Shown here: piece after piece, positions 51,115 to 60,610 of the stretch
How positions within the stretch are numbered: position 1 is the first letter of the stretch
Layout: every line of letters begins with the position of its first letter
Assembly (NCBI GenBank): GCA_029309925.1
Contig: JARKND010000004.1
Span: 975,663-1,039,662, forward strand
Length of the DNA stretch: 64,000 bases
Direction: 5' to 3'
Source of the DNA: Fulvivirgaceae bacterium JP3-4
GTDB taxonomy: Bacteria > Bacteroidota > Bacteroidia > Cytophagales > Cyclobacteriaceae
The notes under the pieces: model-generated
What the model saw: the letters and a program-made list of their open reading frames with translations, nothing else
Database searches by the model: none
What the model was told of the DNA's origin: nothing
Translations under genes and position numbers: made by a program

Positions 51115-54100
51115 ATGAAAAACTTTTACTTCGCTTGTCTTTTGCTGCTTTTATCCTTTGGCGTTGCAGCACAGAACACTCCAAAACTTTACACGAGCAT
51201 CGTTGAAAAGTACAACGAGGAGAAGTATGAGACCGTCATAGGCCTGACCAAAGATGTTGAAGTGCTTGCCAGGAATCGCAAAGACACGATCGTTGCAAAC
51301 AGCTTTTATTATATCGCACAATCATACAGCAAGCTAGGCCAACCGGAAAACGCCATCAACTGGTTTGAAAAAGAGAAGAACCTACGGTCAGACCTGGGAC
51401 TTATGCAGACAAGCGAGTTTAGCGGGGCACTATACCACATGGCTATTGCCTATCTCGAAGCTGGGCAGTATGCCAAAGCTGAAACGATGGCCGTGGATCT
51501 GATTGCAAACGACAAGCGCATGCACGGACCTCGGAGCGAAGAGTATTTTGCCACCGTTCAGAAGGTAGCAGACGTATATTTCCAGCTTGACAAGTTCAGC
51601 GAAGCAGAAAAACTCCTGACTGAATCGCTCGATCTCCAGGAGAAGAATTCACTTTATAAGGCAGCATTTCACTCGGAGCTTGGTGGGCTATACACCGGTA
51701 ACGCCCAGTTTCAGAAAGCAACAAAACATTTGAATGAGGCATTGGACATCATCGAGAAACTGAACAAATCAAACTCAGTGATCGGCCTGTCAGCGATGGC
51801 CAACATCGGGATCCTGTATATGTACCAGGGGAAATATGCGGAAGCTGAAGAAGCCTTTGATTTCGTTCTTGGCAACATGAGCGAAGAAGAACCCAACTAT
51901 TTCAACGTACTCAATAATCAGGCGCTCGTATACCATAGCCTGGGACAACTCGACCGCTCTGAAAAACTATTTGAACAAATCCGCCTTGCCGACAGCGTCT
52001 ACCTGGGCGCCACACACCCCGACTATGCCGTAACATTGTCGAACCTTGCATTATTGTATCTCGATGAAGGGAAATACAAACAGGCGGAAGACCTGCTTAC
52101 GAAGTCCCTCGAAATTCAAAAGATGAATGATGAGGCCGAAACAGCACTCTATGGAAGCAAGTTGAACAATCTTGCCAAAGTATACCGGATTGCCGGCCAG
52201 GCAGAAAAGTCAATTCCACTTCACCAGCGCGCCTTGACAATTTTCAAACAAACCGTTGGAGAGAATTCCCCCGAGTATGCAACAACTTCTTTCAATCTCG
52301 GCATGTCATATTGGAAGACCGGACAACGCGACCTTGCCATCAGGAACCTCAAAACATCGTCCGACATCCGTGCCTCCAAGCTTGGAAAAAAACACCCGAA
52401 GTATGCCGAAAGTCAGCAGAAGATCGCTGAGTTCCACTGGGAAAAAAAGCAACTGAAAGAAGCGCAGCAACGATTCGGTGAAGCTTTCGGAAGTTATTAT
52501 TTTCAGATCAATTCACTTTTCCCCGTGCTTACCGAAGAAGAAAAATCAAAATTCTACTTCAACAACATCAAGCCTTCGTTTGAAAAATTCAATTCATTTG
52601 CGCTGACAGCAAAGGACTCCGAGCCTTCAGTGCTGGGTGACGTCTACGATCATCACATCAACACAAAGGCGGCAATCATGTATGCGACAGAAAGAGTAAA
52701 GCATGCGATCCGCACCAGCAACGATACAACCCTGATCCGTCTGTTTGATCGCTGGCAGGCAGAAAAGGAAATGATCGCAAAATTGTACAGCCAGAATCAG
52801 GAACCGCAAAAAATCGATTCGCTGCAACAATCCGCAGAAGCGCTGGAAAAAGAACTGACTAGACGTTCATCGGTTTTTACAAAACAACTGGCGCGCAAGA
52901 CCGCCTCCTGGAAGGACATACAAAAAACATTGAAACCTGGTGAAGCCGCGGTTGAAATTGTACGCTTCCGCAACTACTCGCCCGAGTTAGGCGGAACATT
53001 CACTAATGAAATCATCTACGGGTTTCTTATTGTAACACAGAAAACAAAAAACAATCCGGAACTGATCATTCTGAACAATGGTGCTGAACTGGAAGGAAAA
53101 TTTCTAAGCTTCTACCGCAACAACATCCAGTTCACCCTGGATGACACGCGGTCGTACAAGAATTACTTTGAACAACTGGCAAAATATCTTTCATCGCAAA
53201 AAATCAAAAAGTTGTATTTGTCACGGGACGGTGTCTACAACCAGATCAACATCAACACCGTGAAAAATACCACCACGCAAAAGTTCTTACTGGATGAATT
53301 CGAAGTTACGCTGGTCACAAATACACGCGAACTCCTGGAGAAGAGAACCACCAGGTCCAACAGCCAGTCGTCTTTGCTCATAGGTTTTCCAAAGTTCAAT
53401 CTCAATTCAGAAACACAGAAAGCAGAGGCAACCACGAGATCGGTAACACGCGGTGGAAATCTCTCACGAGGCTTGCGCGGAGGTTTGCTGCGGCACATGC
53501 GGGGCGAAGGAGGTATTGCAGTACTTCCGGGAACAGAAGTTGAAATAGATCAGATTGCAAAGATCAGCAGGAACCCGGAAGTATTCAAGGAAGATCTCGC
53601 TTCGGAAGGCCTCGTCAAGCAGGTGATCAGCCCGATGGTACTCCATATTGCCACTCACGGATACTTCCTGGAGGATGACGAAACATCTTCAACAGAAGCA
53701 GCCACGTATGTCCCGAGCCCCTTGTTGAAGTCCGGACTACTGCTTGCAGGATCCGAGAATTTTCTCCGGTCAGGCACACCCGTCAATGAAGAGGGAGACG
53801 ATGGAATTCTCACAGCCTATGAAGCAATGAATCTGAATCTTGAAAACACTGACCTGGTCGTTCTGTCTGCCTGTGAGACCGGCTTGGGCGTTGTGAAGAA
53901 TGGCGAAGGCGTGTATGGACTTCAGCGTGCATTCAAAATGGCCGGAGCGCAATCGATGATCATGAGCCTCTGGAGCGTTGACGATGCCGCCACACAACAA
54001 CTCATGTCACTTTTCTATCAGGAGCGTTTGAAAGTCGATGACGCTCACACCGCTTTCCGAAATGCCCAACAAAAACTTAAAAAAACTTTCCCTCATCCAT

Positions 54101-54135
54101 TCTATTGGGGAGCATTTATCATGGTCGGGATTTGA
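51115..54135 (+). CDS. Secreted TPR-CHAT protein (caspase-like)
   Basis: 1006 residues. A signal peptide (MKNFYFACLLLLLSFGVAAQ) puts it outside the cytoplasm. Then come about ten TPRs (residues 40-460, for example NALVYHSLGQLDRSEKLFEQ, NLALLYLDEGKYKQAEDLLT, FNLGMSYWKTGQRDLAIRNL) and a helical linker to about 620. The C-terminal CHAT domain (about 700-1006) has the caspase-type dyad: H848 in HIATHGYF and C920 in LSACETGLG, with the usual EGVYGLQRAFKMAGAQ and SLWSVDDAATQQLM blocks. CHAT proteases cleave partner proteins, and some act in cell-death systems; this exported form more likely processes envelope proteins. No adjacent partner gene. Confidence 0.92.
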   Translation: MKNFYFACLLLLLSFGVAAQNTPKLYTSIVEKYNEEKYETVIGLTKDVEVLARNRKDTIVANSFYYIAQSYSKLGQPENAINWFEKEKNLRSDLGLMQTSEFSGALYHMAIAYLEAGQYAKAETMAVDLIANDKRMHGPRSEEYFATVQKVADVYFQLDKFSEAEKLLTESLDLQEKNSLYKAAFHSELGGLYTGNAQFQKATKHLNEALDIIEKLNKSNSVIGLSAMANIGILYMYQGKYAEAEEAFDFVLGNMSEEEPNYFNVLNNQALVYHSLGQLDRSEKLFEQIRLADSVYLGATHPDYAVTLSNLALLYLDEGKYKQAEDLLTKSLEIQKMNDEAETALYGSKLNNLAKVYRIAGQAEKSIPLHQRALTIFKQTVGENSPEYATTSFNLGMSYWKTGQRDLAIRNLKTSSDIRASKLGKKHPKYAESQQKIAEFHWEKKQLKEAQQRFGEAFGSYYFQINSLFPVLTEEEKSKFYFNNIKPSFEKFNSFALTAKDSEPSVLGDVYDHHINTKAAIMYATERVKHAIRTSNDTTLIRLFDRWQAEKEMIAKLYSQNQEPQKIDSLQQSAEALEKELTRRSSVFTKQLARKTASWKDIQKTLKPGEAAVEIVRFRNYSPELGGTFTNEIIYGFLIVTQKTKNNPELIILNNGAELEGKFLSFYRNNIQFTLDDTRSYKNYFEQLAKYLSSQKIKKLYLSRDGVYNQININTVKNTTTQKFLLDEFEVTLVTNTRELLEKRTTRSNSQSSLLIGFPKFNLNSETQKAEATTRSVTRGGNLSRGLRGGLLRHMRGEGGIAVLPGTEVEIDQIAKISRNPEVFKEDLASEGLVKQVISPMVLHIATHGYFLEDDETSSTEAATYVPSPLLKSGLLLAGSENFLRSGTPVNEEGDDGILTAYEAMNLNLENTDLVVLSACETGLGVVKNGEGVYGLQRAFKMAGAQSMIMSLWSVDDAATQQLMSLFYQERLKVDDAHTAFRNAQQKLKKTFPHPFYWGAFIMVGI

Positions 54136-54311
54136 ATTTTGATAAACAAAATGGAAAGACTTCACATCAGCTTACCGCGAATGATATAACATTCGATACC
54201 CGCAATACAGCAACATTCTGCAATAAAATTATTGTTAGCCGCCACAATTATTTCAAGTTGAAAACAACTTAGGTGAAAGGCGTTTAATTTTATTTCATGA
54301 CAGCACAGGTC

Positions 54312-55196
54312 ATGAATATTTGTATACGATTCTTTCTATTGCTCACAGCATTTGTTCTTCAGACATGTAGCGAAGAAAAAGTAGCTGACCATGACAAACA
54401 AGTTGACTCCAATTGGCACGAGACCGACAATCTCAGAACAGACGATGAACACCTCATCATGGGAAATCCGGGCGCAGCAACGCAGAGCGCGGATGTGCCA
54501 AACAACTTTCTCATCATAAAAAATCAATATGCCCTCTCCTACAATCGCGACCGCGGAACAGCAAACTGGGTCAGCTGGCACCTCGATGATTCATGGCTCG
54601 GAAATGCTTCTCGACACGATGACTTTAGCCAGGATACAACTCTTCCTCACACATGGTTCCACGCCAGTGATGACGACTACAACGGCACTGGGTTCGACCG
54701 GGGACATCATTGCCCTTCAGGTGACAGGACCTACTCCAATGCAGATAACGCTTCAACATTTCTCATGACGAATATTATCCCGCAGGCACCAGTCAACAAC
54801 CAGCAGACATGGGCAAAACTCGAAGGCTACTGCCGCGATCTTGTGAGCGAAGGGTATGAGTTATACATCATTATGGGCAGTTATGGAATCGGTGGTGTAG
54901 GCAGGAACGGACCAGCGAGCACTATTGCCAATGGCAACATCACTGTGCCCGAAAGGATTTGGAAAACGATTCTCGTACTCCCAAAAGGAACAGGAGATGT
55001 ATCGCGCGTATCTGCATCAACACGTTTGATCGCAGTCGATATTCCGAATATAAACGAAGTAAGCACATCGTGGGGAACATACCGCGTTAGTGCCGATGAC
55101 ATCGAAAGAGCTACAGGTTACAATCTTTATGCCTCACTCCCAGCATCCATTCAATCAATAATTGAATCCCGTTTGGACACAGGGCCGACAAACTAG
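54312..55196 (+). CDS. DNA/RNA non-specific endonuclease lipoprotein
   Basis: 294 residues from MNICIRFFLLLTAFVLQTC, preferred to a Met five codons earlier because it starts the lipoprotein signal (lipobox LQTC). The nuclease (NUC1/EndA-like beta-beta-alpha metal) domain has the catalytic DRGHHCPSGDR with D129, R130, G131 and the base H132, then a metal-ligand Asn in VNNQQTWAKLE and the strand ELYIIMGSYGIGGVG. Such enzymes cut DNA and RNA without sequence preference and serve nutrient scavenging or extracellular DNA breakdown. Envelope-anchored, no inhibitor gene next to it. Confidence 0.92.
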   Translation: MNICIRFFLLLTAFVLQTCSEEKVADHDKQVDSNWHETDNLRTDDEHLIMGNPGAATQSADVPNNFLIIKNQYALSYNRDRGTANWVSWHLDDSWLGNASRHDDFSQDTTLPHTWFHASDDDYNGTGFDRGHHCPSGDRTYSNADNASTFLMTNIIPQAPVNNQQTWAKLEGYCRDLVSEGYELYIIMGSYGIGGVGRNGPASTIANGNITVPERIWKTILVLPKGTGDVSRVSASTRLIAVDIPNINEVSTSWGTYRVSADDIERATGYNLYASLPASIQSIIESRLDTGPTN

Positions 55197-55271
55197 CCGG
55201 GCTTTAAACAGCCTCAGCCTATTGTTCAATACAACTTGGATTTGTTACCTTGGCGAATCAAAGTTCACACC

Positions 55272-56129
55272 ATGGAAGGAATGCTCAAACCCGGATCACT
55301 CAAAGATAAAACCATTATCATCACTGGCGGAGGTACTGGCCTCGGCCGGTCGATGGGAAAATACTTCCTGGAACTTGGTGCAAACCTTGTGATCACAAGC
55401 CGCAAGAAAGATGTTCTGGATAAAACTGCCGCAGAGCTTTCAGCAGAAACCGGTGGAAAAGTACTGGCGGTTGCGTGTGACGTGCGCAAGTACGAAGAAA
55501 TTGAAAACGTAATTAAAACCACCGAAAAACAATTCGGACAGATTCATAGCGTGCTTAACAACGCAGCAGGAAACTTCATCAGCCCTACAGAACGACTCTC
55601 GCATCGCGCATTCGACATTGTAGTGGATATCGTATTGAAGGGCACCTACTATACCACCCTTGCCGCGGGCAAGAATTGGATTGCCAAAAAACAACCCGGC
55701 ACATTTCTCAACATCGTTACAACCTATGCATGGACGGGTTCCGGCTATGTAGTTCCTTCAGCTTGTGGTAAAGCAGGCGTATTGGCACTGACACGATCTC
55801 TCGCGCAGGAATGGGCAAAATATAAAATCCGAAGCAATGCAATTGCGCCAGGTCCATTTCCCACCGAAGGCGCCTGGAGCCGGCTTCTCCCCGGTGAACT
55901 TGTCAAGAAGTTCGACCCCGCTGAACGCGTTCCTTTGAAGCGTGTCGGAGAGCACCAGGAACTCGCAAACCTCGCTGCCTATCTTATGTCGGACTACTCG
56001 GCTTACGTCAACGGAGAAGTAATCACTATTGACGGTGGTGAATGGTTGCGAAGTGGCGGTGAGTTCAGTCATCTTGAACTGATTCCCGAACAGATGTGGG
56101 ACATGCTTGAAAAGTCACGCGGGAAATAA
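55272..56129 (+). CDS. 2,4-dienoyl-CoA reductase-like SDR (DECR1 type)
   Basis: 285 residues from MEGMLKPGSLKDKTIIITGG; an in-frame Met 36 bases earlier is less likely. Classical SDR with the cofactor motif TGGGTGLGRSMG (residues 18-28), NNAAGNF, and the DECR-type site with S163 and K167 in VVPSACGKAGVLALTRSL instead of YxxxK. The rest follows mitochondrial DECR1 closely: AIAPGPFPTEGAWSRL, ELANLAAYLMSDYSAYVNG and the end GEFSHLELIPEQMWDMLEK. It reduces 2,4-dienoyl-CoA with NADPH in oxidation of unsaturated fatty acids. No other beta-oxidation gene is adjacent. Confidence 0.92.
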   Translation: MEGMLKPGSLKDKTIIITGGGTGLGRSMGKYFLELGANLVITSRKKDVLDKTAAELSAETGGKVLAVACDVRKYEEIENVIKTTEKQFGQIHSVLNNAAGNFISPTERLSHRAFDIVVDIVLKGTYYTTLAAGKNWIAKKQPGTFLNIVTTYAWTGSGYVVPSACGKAGVLALTRSLAQEWAKYKIRSNAIAPGPFPTEGAWSRLLPGELVKKFDPAERVPLKRVGEHQELANLAAYLMSDYSAYVNGEVITIDGGEWLRSGGEFSHLELIPEQMWDMLEKSRGK

Positions 56130-56234
56130 GCATTTCCGTTTCTGCGTTATTTGTTGTAAATTCACTTACTCAAGGCCAGCGCCCATCCTTTCGGCCTTTC
56201 CTTCTGTTTTTCTTTTTGGAACATCTAAATTTTT

Positions 56235-56639
56235 GTGCTTATGAAAATTTTATTGTCCATCGCTTTTCTTTTCAGCACTACCAGCGCAAGTGCACAGATC
56301 AATCAAAAGACTATTGAAATCCGCAGGCAGCACACGAAGCTCGCTTCGTATTACCCAAAACAAAATGCCACCTTTGTTCCAATGATTTTTTACAGTAACG
56401 CTGTCAGCAAGAATACTTCGCTTGCATCCTTGAATGTCGTTTCATCAAACGCATTTCCAAAACCCTCGACCTACTCGATCGAAAAAGCTTTCGACTATTA
56501 TAACAGCAGCAAGAAGAAAGGCCCCGATTACTCCGGATTTCTCATCATGGGCTATGCCTTGTTGAACAAACAGCAATTTATTATCAGTAACACGCCTGAG
56601 GAGACCGTCCGGTTCTTCCCGGCAAATATTAAAGACTAG
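56235..56639 (+). CDS. Small secreted hypothetical protein
   Basis: 134 residues (MLMK; Met at 56241 may be the start). Signal peptide (KILLSIAFLFSTTSASAQ). The mature part has no recognised domain: QHTKLASYYPKQNATFVPMI, a Ser-rich middle (KNTSLASLNVVSSNAF) and FLIMGYALLNKQQFIISNTP. No cysteines, no enzyme motif. The bioF gene begins 44 bases downstream but has its own promoter-like box, so co-transcription is uncertain. Confidence 0.65.
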   Translation: MLMKILLSIAFLFSTTSASAQINQKTIEIRRQHTKLASYYPKQNATFVPMIFYSNAVSKNTSLASLNVVSSNAFPKPSTYSIEKAFDYYNSSKKKGPDYSGFLIMGYALLNKQQFIISNTPEETVRFFPANIKD

Positions 56640-56670
56640 CGACACCAGTAGCGCATTTCACGATTCAGGT

Positions 56671-56678
56671 TATTTTTG
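56671..56678 (+). promoter_or_regulatory. Putative -7 promoter box of the biotin operon
   Basis: TATTTTTG matches the Bacteroidota -7 consensus exactly and ends only four bases before the bioF ATG at 56683, which would give a nearly leaderless mRNA. No -33 TTTG at normal spacing is visible, so either the box is fortuitous or the operon is transcribed from an earlier start. Confidence 0.35.
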
Positions 56679-56682
56679 CCAC

Positions 56683-57795
56683 ATGAATAACCTGGACCAG
56701 TACTTCGCTGACCAGCTGGCAACACGCAAGCAGAATGGGATCTTAAGGAAACTTCGGATTTCCGACCCTTCACTCATCGACTTCAGTTCAAACGATTATC
56801 TCGGGCTGGCAAGGTCCGAAGAGCTTCGGAAGCGGATTGAAAGCCGAACAGCTTTGTTAAATCTGAGAAACGGTGCAACAGGATCGCGGCTACTTTCCGG
56901 AAACTCTCGACTGGCCGAAGAACTCGAATATTCATTGGCCTCCGTTTTCAAAGCGCAGGCCTGCCTCCTTTTCAATTCGGGCTATGCAGCAAACCTCGGT
57001 GTTCTCTCTTCAATCCCAACCCGAAATGATACAATCCTGTATGATGAACTCTGTCACGCATCGATCAAAGATGGCGTGCGATCTTCATTTGCAAAGAAGT
57101 ATGCATTCCGGCATAACGACACAAATGACCTGGAAGCTAGAATCGGAAGAGCAGTCGGAAGAATCTTCATTGTAATCGAATCCATTTATTCAATGGATGG
57201 CGATGCATGCCCGTTGGATGAAATTGTCGGACTTGCCGGGCGATATAACTGTTTCGTAATTCTAGATGAAGCGCATAGCACAGGTGTGATGGGCGAAAAC
57301 GGGGCCGGTCTTGCAGTGGAGCAAAACCTGCACGAAAAAATTGCCGTTCGGATTTACACCTTTGGTAAAGCTATGGGATCCCATGGTGCGTGTATAGCCG
57401 GAAGCAACAAGCTCATTCAATACCTGATTAATTTTTCCAGGCCATTCATCTACACAACGGCTCTCCCGGATCACACTGTCATTGCCCTTCAGGAATCATT
57501 TCGATTTCTGAAGAAAAATATTTCCCTGCAGTCTGCACTCAACAACAAGATCGATCTTTACCGAAATTCTTTGAATACTTTGAATGCACCCAACAGTGCG
57601 ATTCAGACTGTACGAATAGGATCAATTGATCATACGCGAAGGAAATCCGAAGCACTGCGCAGCAAAGGTTTCGATGTGCGCCCGATATTTTCTCCGACCG
57701 TCCCGGCAGGCACCGAACGCCTGAGGATCTGCCTCCATACATTCAACTCCGATAGCGATATCATCAATCTCACAAAAGCACTGGTCATAGAATGA
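56683..57795 (+). CDS. bioF: 8-amino-7-oxononanoate synthase
   Basis: 370 residues, slightly shorter than the usual 380-390. PLP enzyme of the alpha-oxoamine synthase family; condenses pimeloyl-CoA or pimeloyl-ACP with alanine, the first dedicated step of the biotin ring pathway. Schiff-base lysine K229 in TFGKAMGSHGA, PLP-phosphate and ring contacts in LFNSGYAANLGVL and ILDEAHSTGVMG (D195). N-terminal LIDFSSNDYLGLA and GATGSRLLSGN are family hallmarks. It is the first gene of a bioF-bioD-bioA run with overlaps of four and eight bases. Confidence 0.96.
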   Translation: MNNLDQYFADQLATRKQNGILRKLRISDPSLIDFSSNDYLGLARSEELRKRIESRTALLNLRNGATGSRLLSGNSRLAEELEYSLASVFKAQACLLFNSGYAANLGVLSSIPTRNDTILYDELCHASIKDGVRSSFAKKYAFRHNDTNDLEARIGRAVGRIFIVIESIYSMDGDACPLDEIVGLAGRYNCFVILDEAHSTGVMGENGAGLAVEQNLHEKIAVRIYTFGKAMGSHGACIAGSNKLIQYLINFSRPFIYTTALPDHTVIALQESFRFLKKNISLQSALNNKIDLYRNSLNTLNAPNSAIQTVRIGSIDHTRRKSEALRSKGFDVRPIFSPTVPAGTERLRICLHTFNSDSDIINLTKALVIE

Positions 57796-58406
57796 AAAGA
57801 TACTTTGTCACAGCAATCGATACCGACAGCGGAAAAACATTTGCTTCTGCGATCCTCTGCGAAGCGCTCCACGCGGATTACTGGAAACCAATCCAGGCCG
57901 GACTGCCGCGTGATTCAGACCGTGTGAAAGAACTTATATCCAACCAAACAACAGCGATCCACGCTGAACGTTATCTGCTCAACACTCCGGCTTCTCCGCA
58001 TGCAGCAGCGAAAATCGACAACGTATCCATAAGTCTGGACCACTTCCTTTTGCCACACACAAACAACAACCTCATTGTTGAGGGCGCAGGTGGTTGTCTG
58101 GTGCCCGTCAACGATGAGCACTTTGTTATCGACATAATCAAAAAACTGAACCTCGAAGTGATCCTTATCGCTGATCTGTACCTGGGAAGTATCAATCATA
58201 CACTCCTTACTGTTGAAGCATTGAAAGCAAGAGCAATTGCTGTCAAAGGAATCATTTTCAACGGTCAGTCAAACCCCGAAAGCGAGCGGATCATTATGCA
58301 TCATTCGAAACTCGCACTGATCGGAAAGATCAGCAAAGAGCAAGAGGTCTCTAAACAAACAGTTTCAAAATACGCAGCTCTATTCCGCAACTACTTCAAT
58401 GACTAA
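57792..58406 (+). CDS. bioD: ATP-dependent dethiobiotin synthetase
   Basis: 204 residues, start ATGA overlapping the bioF stop by four bases. P-loop protein; closes the ureido ring of 7,8-diaminononanoate with CO2 and ATP. Walker A region TAIDTDSGKTFAS (K15 with T16; an Asp-Ser pair replaces the usual GTDTxxGKT wording but keeps the lysine), then YWKPIQAGLP with the substrate-carbamate contact and the EGAGGCLVPV loop, and LIADLYLGSINHTLLT. Middle of the biotin gene run. Confidence 0.93.
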   Translation: MKRYFVTAIDTDSGKTFASAILCEALHADYWKPIQAGLPRDSDRVKELISNQTTAIHAERYLLNTPASPHAAAKIDNVSISLDHFLLPHTNNNLIVEGAGGCLVPVNDEHFVIDIIKKLNLEVILIADLYLGSINHTLLTVEALKARAIAVKGIIFNGQSNPESERIIMHHSKLALIGKISKEQEVSKQTVSKYAALFRNYFND

Positions 58407-59670
58407 CCTCAGCGAAATCGATAAGAAAAATATCTGGCACCCATTCACGTCACTTGCCAGCGAGGATAATCCTATTGTCGTGACTTCGGCTTCAGGCGTT
58501 TACCTTCACACGGAGGATGGCCGAAAGATCATTGACGGAGTGTCATCATGGTGGGTAAATATCCACGGCCACGCCAACGCTCACATCGCAAAAGCCATAA
58601 GCCGCCAGGCAATGGAACTTGAACACGTGATTTTTGCAGGGTTCACGCATAGGCCTGCCATCACACTAAGCGAAAATCTTCTCTCGATTCTGCCTTCCAA
58701 TCAGAGGAAGATCTTCTTTTCCGATAACGGAAGTACGGCTGTGGAAGTCGCGTTAAAAATGGCTTTTCAATATTGGTACAATCAGGGTGTCAATAAGAAA
58801 AAAGTGATCGCCATACAGGGCGCCTATCATGGCGATACGTTCGGGTCCATGTCGGTAGGTGAAAGGGGAATTTTTACAGATCCATTCGCTCCATATCTCT
58901 TTGAAACAGCATTCATCGACTTCCCTGCTGACGACAACGAAGACCACGTATTCAGTCAGTTCAAAACCGTGGCAGACACGGGTGAAGTTGCAGCTTTTAT
59001 CTACGAGCCACTCGTGCAGGGTGCAGCGGGCATGCGCATCTATTCTGCAAAATTTCTCGACAGGCTGCTCGCGTACGCAGCAGACAAAGATATCGTGTGC
59101 ATCGCTGATGAAGTATTCACTGGCTTTGGCAGAACCGGGAAGATCTTCGCTTCCGATTACCTGTCCAAAAAACCAGACATTATCTGCGTTTCAAAAGGTA
59201 TCACTGGCGGAGCGCTGCCTCTTGGCGCAACTGCCTGCGCTGAGAAAATTGCAGCCGCATTCCTCACGCAGGATGCGACCAAAACCTTTTTCCATGGTCA
59301 CTCATACACCGCCAATCCCATTGCCTGTGCCGCAGCGAACGCAAGCTTCGAATTGCTGACATCGGAAGAGTGTAGAACAAATATTGCACGCATCTCATCG
59401 CAGCATCAATACTTCGTCAAAAAAATTAGATCACATACTAGAATAAAAACAGCACGGTCCCTAGGATCAATTCTTTCCATCGAACTCAAAACCGATGAAT
59501 CGACATCCTACCTGAATTCTTCACGAAAAAAGATCTATCACTATTTTCTCGATCGAAATATTCTGCTTCGTCCGCTCGGAAACATTATCTACGTTTTACC
59601 ACCTTATATCATCACCACTGAACAACTGGACGAGGTCTACATGGCGATCGAAGATTTTCTTGGGCAATAA
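58399..59670 (+). CDS. bioA: Adenosylmethionine-8-amino-7-oxononanoate aminotransferase
   Basis: 423 residues, overlapping bioD by eight bases. Class III PLP aminotransferase that makes 7,8-diaminononanoate with S-adenosylmethionine as amino donor. Schiff-base lysine K266 in CVSKGITGGALPLG; substrate site SSWWVNIHGH (W51/W52), PLP contacts in DNGSTAVEVALKMA and ADEVFTGFGRTGK. The gene order F-D-A puts the last-acting enzyme in the middle; bioB is not in the window. A GC-rich hairpin follows the stop at once. Confidence 0.95.
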   Translation: MTNLSEIDKKNIWHPFTSLASEDNPIVVTSASGVYLHTEDGRKIIDGVSSWWVNIHGHANAHIAKAISRQAMELEHVIFAGFTHRPAITLSENLLSILPSNQRKIFFSDNGSTAVEVALKMAFQYWYNQGVNKKKVIAIQGAYHGDTFGSMSVGERGIFTDPFAPYLFETAFIDFPADDNEDHVFSQFKTVADTGEVAAFIYEPLVQGAAGMRIYSAKFLDRLLAYAADKDIVCIADEVFTGFGRTGKIFASDYLSKKPDIICVSKGITGGALPLGATACAEKIAAAFLTQDATKTFFHGHSYTANPIACAAANASFELLTSEECRTNIARISSQHQYFVKKIRSHTRIKTARSLGSILSIELKTDESTSYLNSSRKKIYHYFLDRNILLRPLGNIIYVLPPYIITTEQLDEVYMAIEDFLGQ

Positions 59671-59694
59671 AAAACCCCGGTTGTGGCCGGGGTT
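59671..59694. terminator. Terminator hairpin between convergent genes
   Basis: AACCCCGG (59673-59680) pairs with CCGGGGTT (59687-59694), six-base loop. On the minus strand a TTTT run follows, so it best ends the barrel gene's transcript; on the plus strand, after bioA, only a short T stretch follows. Confidence 0.85.
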
Positions 59695-59716
59695 CTGTAA
59701 TATCAATTCAGAAATT

Positions 59717-60553
59717 TTATTCCTTAAATTTAAACGATCTTGTCTTGCCAAGCGTGTAGTGCAAACCAAGCTGCATTCCAACGTTCAGGCTCGCGCGCTG
59801 TCCGAAAATATTTCCGCCATCACCATTCTTAATCTGCTCGATCACATCGCCATTTCTCATATCTGTGAGCGTATAGTTAGCACGAACTTGTGTTGTCAGG
59901 TAAAGATGTCTTGAAAGGTCGATATCAAGTCCGAAAGCTGCAGCAATCGCAAACTCTGTGTTCTTAAAATCGTTGGCTTTTTTAGAAAGCACTTCTCGTG
60001 TCGGAACGTTGTTCGCGAGTGTGTAGGTGCCGTTTCCATTGTTCACCGCTCCAGGAAATTCAGATTGAATTGAGGTGAAGTCAACGCCCGCAGGGATTTC
60101 GTACGTGCCCGCCTGTGCCTGCACCGACTCAACTGCATCGGTCAGCAGGTTTAACTGTGGTCCTAGATTAAAGTTAGCACGAGCTCCTGCATTCCCACCA
60201 CTCATGAACTTCATCAATAATGGAAGCTGAATCGTCTTGATGTCAATTTTTCGTTCGCCCTTTACTTTTTCAGCCGCATCAATGATCTGATAGATCTGAC
60301 CCTGACGCGCCATGATTGATTCAAGGGACAATCCGAATTTTCTTCCCACATCAACACCAAAATTGAAACCGATCGGTGCCCATTTGTATGTGGCAGTTGA
60401 GTTGTAGCGAGGGTCTTTTGACAAACCCTGATCAAGTACATACGTAGCATTCATCGATGTTGTCAACCCCAGGTGAATGCCTTGTGAATAAGCCGTACTG
60501 CATGAAAAAATGATCAGACAAAACAGCATCGCGCGTAGTTGTGGACGTTTCAT
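59717..60553 (-). CDS. PorT-type outer-membrane beta-barrel protein
   Basis: 278 residues with signal peptide (LRAMLFCLIIFSCSTAYSQ). Typical opening of the PorT/OMP_b-brl_2 family: GIHLGLTTSMNATYVLDQGL, followed by FNFGVDVGRKFGLSLESIMARQG and regular amphipathic strands (IKTIQLPLLMKFMSGGN, ANFNLGPQLNLLTD, HLYLTTQVRANYTLTDMRNG) and a final GMQLGLHYTLG. PorT-like proteins support type IX secretion or act as small barrels of unknown use; no other por genes are in the window. Transcribed away from the bio genes. Confidence 0.85.
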   Translation of the reverse strand: MKRPQLRAMLFCLIIFSCSTAYSQGIHLGLTTSMNATYVLDQGLSKDPRYNSTATYKWAPIGFNFGVDVGRKFGLSLESIMARQGQIYQIIDAAEKVKGERKIDIKTIQLPLLMKFMSGGNAGARANFNLGPQLNLLTDAVESVQAQAGTYEIPAGVDFTSIQSEFPGAVNNGNGTYTLANNVPTREVLSKKANDFKNTEFAIAAAFGLDIDLSRHLYLTTQVRANYTLTDMRNGDVIEQIKNGDGGNIFGQRASLNVGMQLGLHYTLGKTRSFKFKE

Positions 60554-60610
60554 GGTAGGTTAGTTTTGTTGAGTTAAATACCTCAGGTACAGAAAGGTAA
60601 CCATTTTTTG

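Noticed and set aside
51115..55196. Defence island of a CHAT protease and a nuclease.
   Set aside because: Both proteins carry export signals, are 176 bases apart without coupling, and no other defence gene is present; an envelope or nutrient role is simpler.
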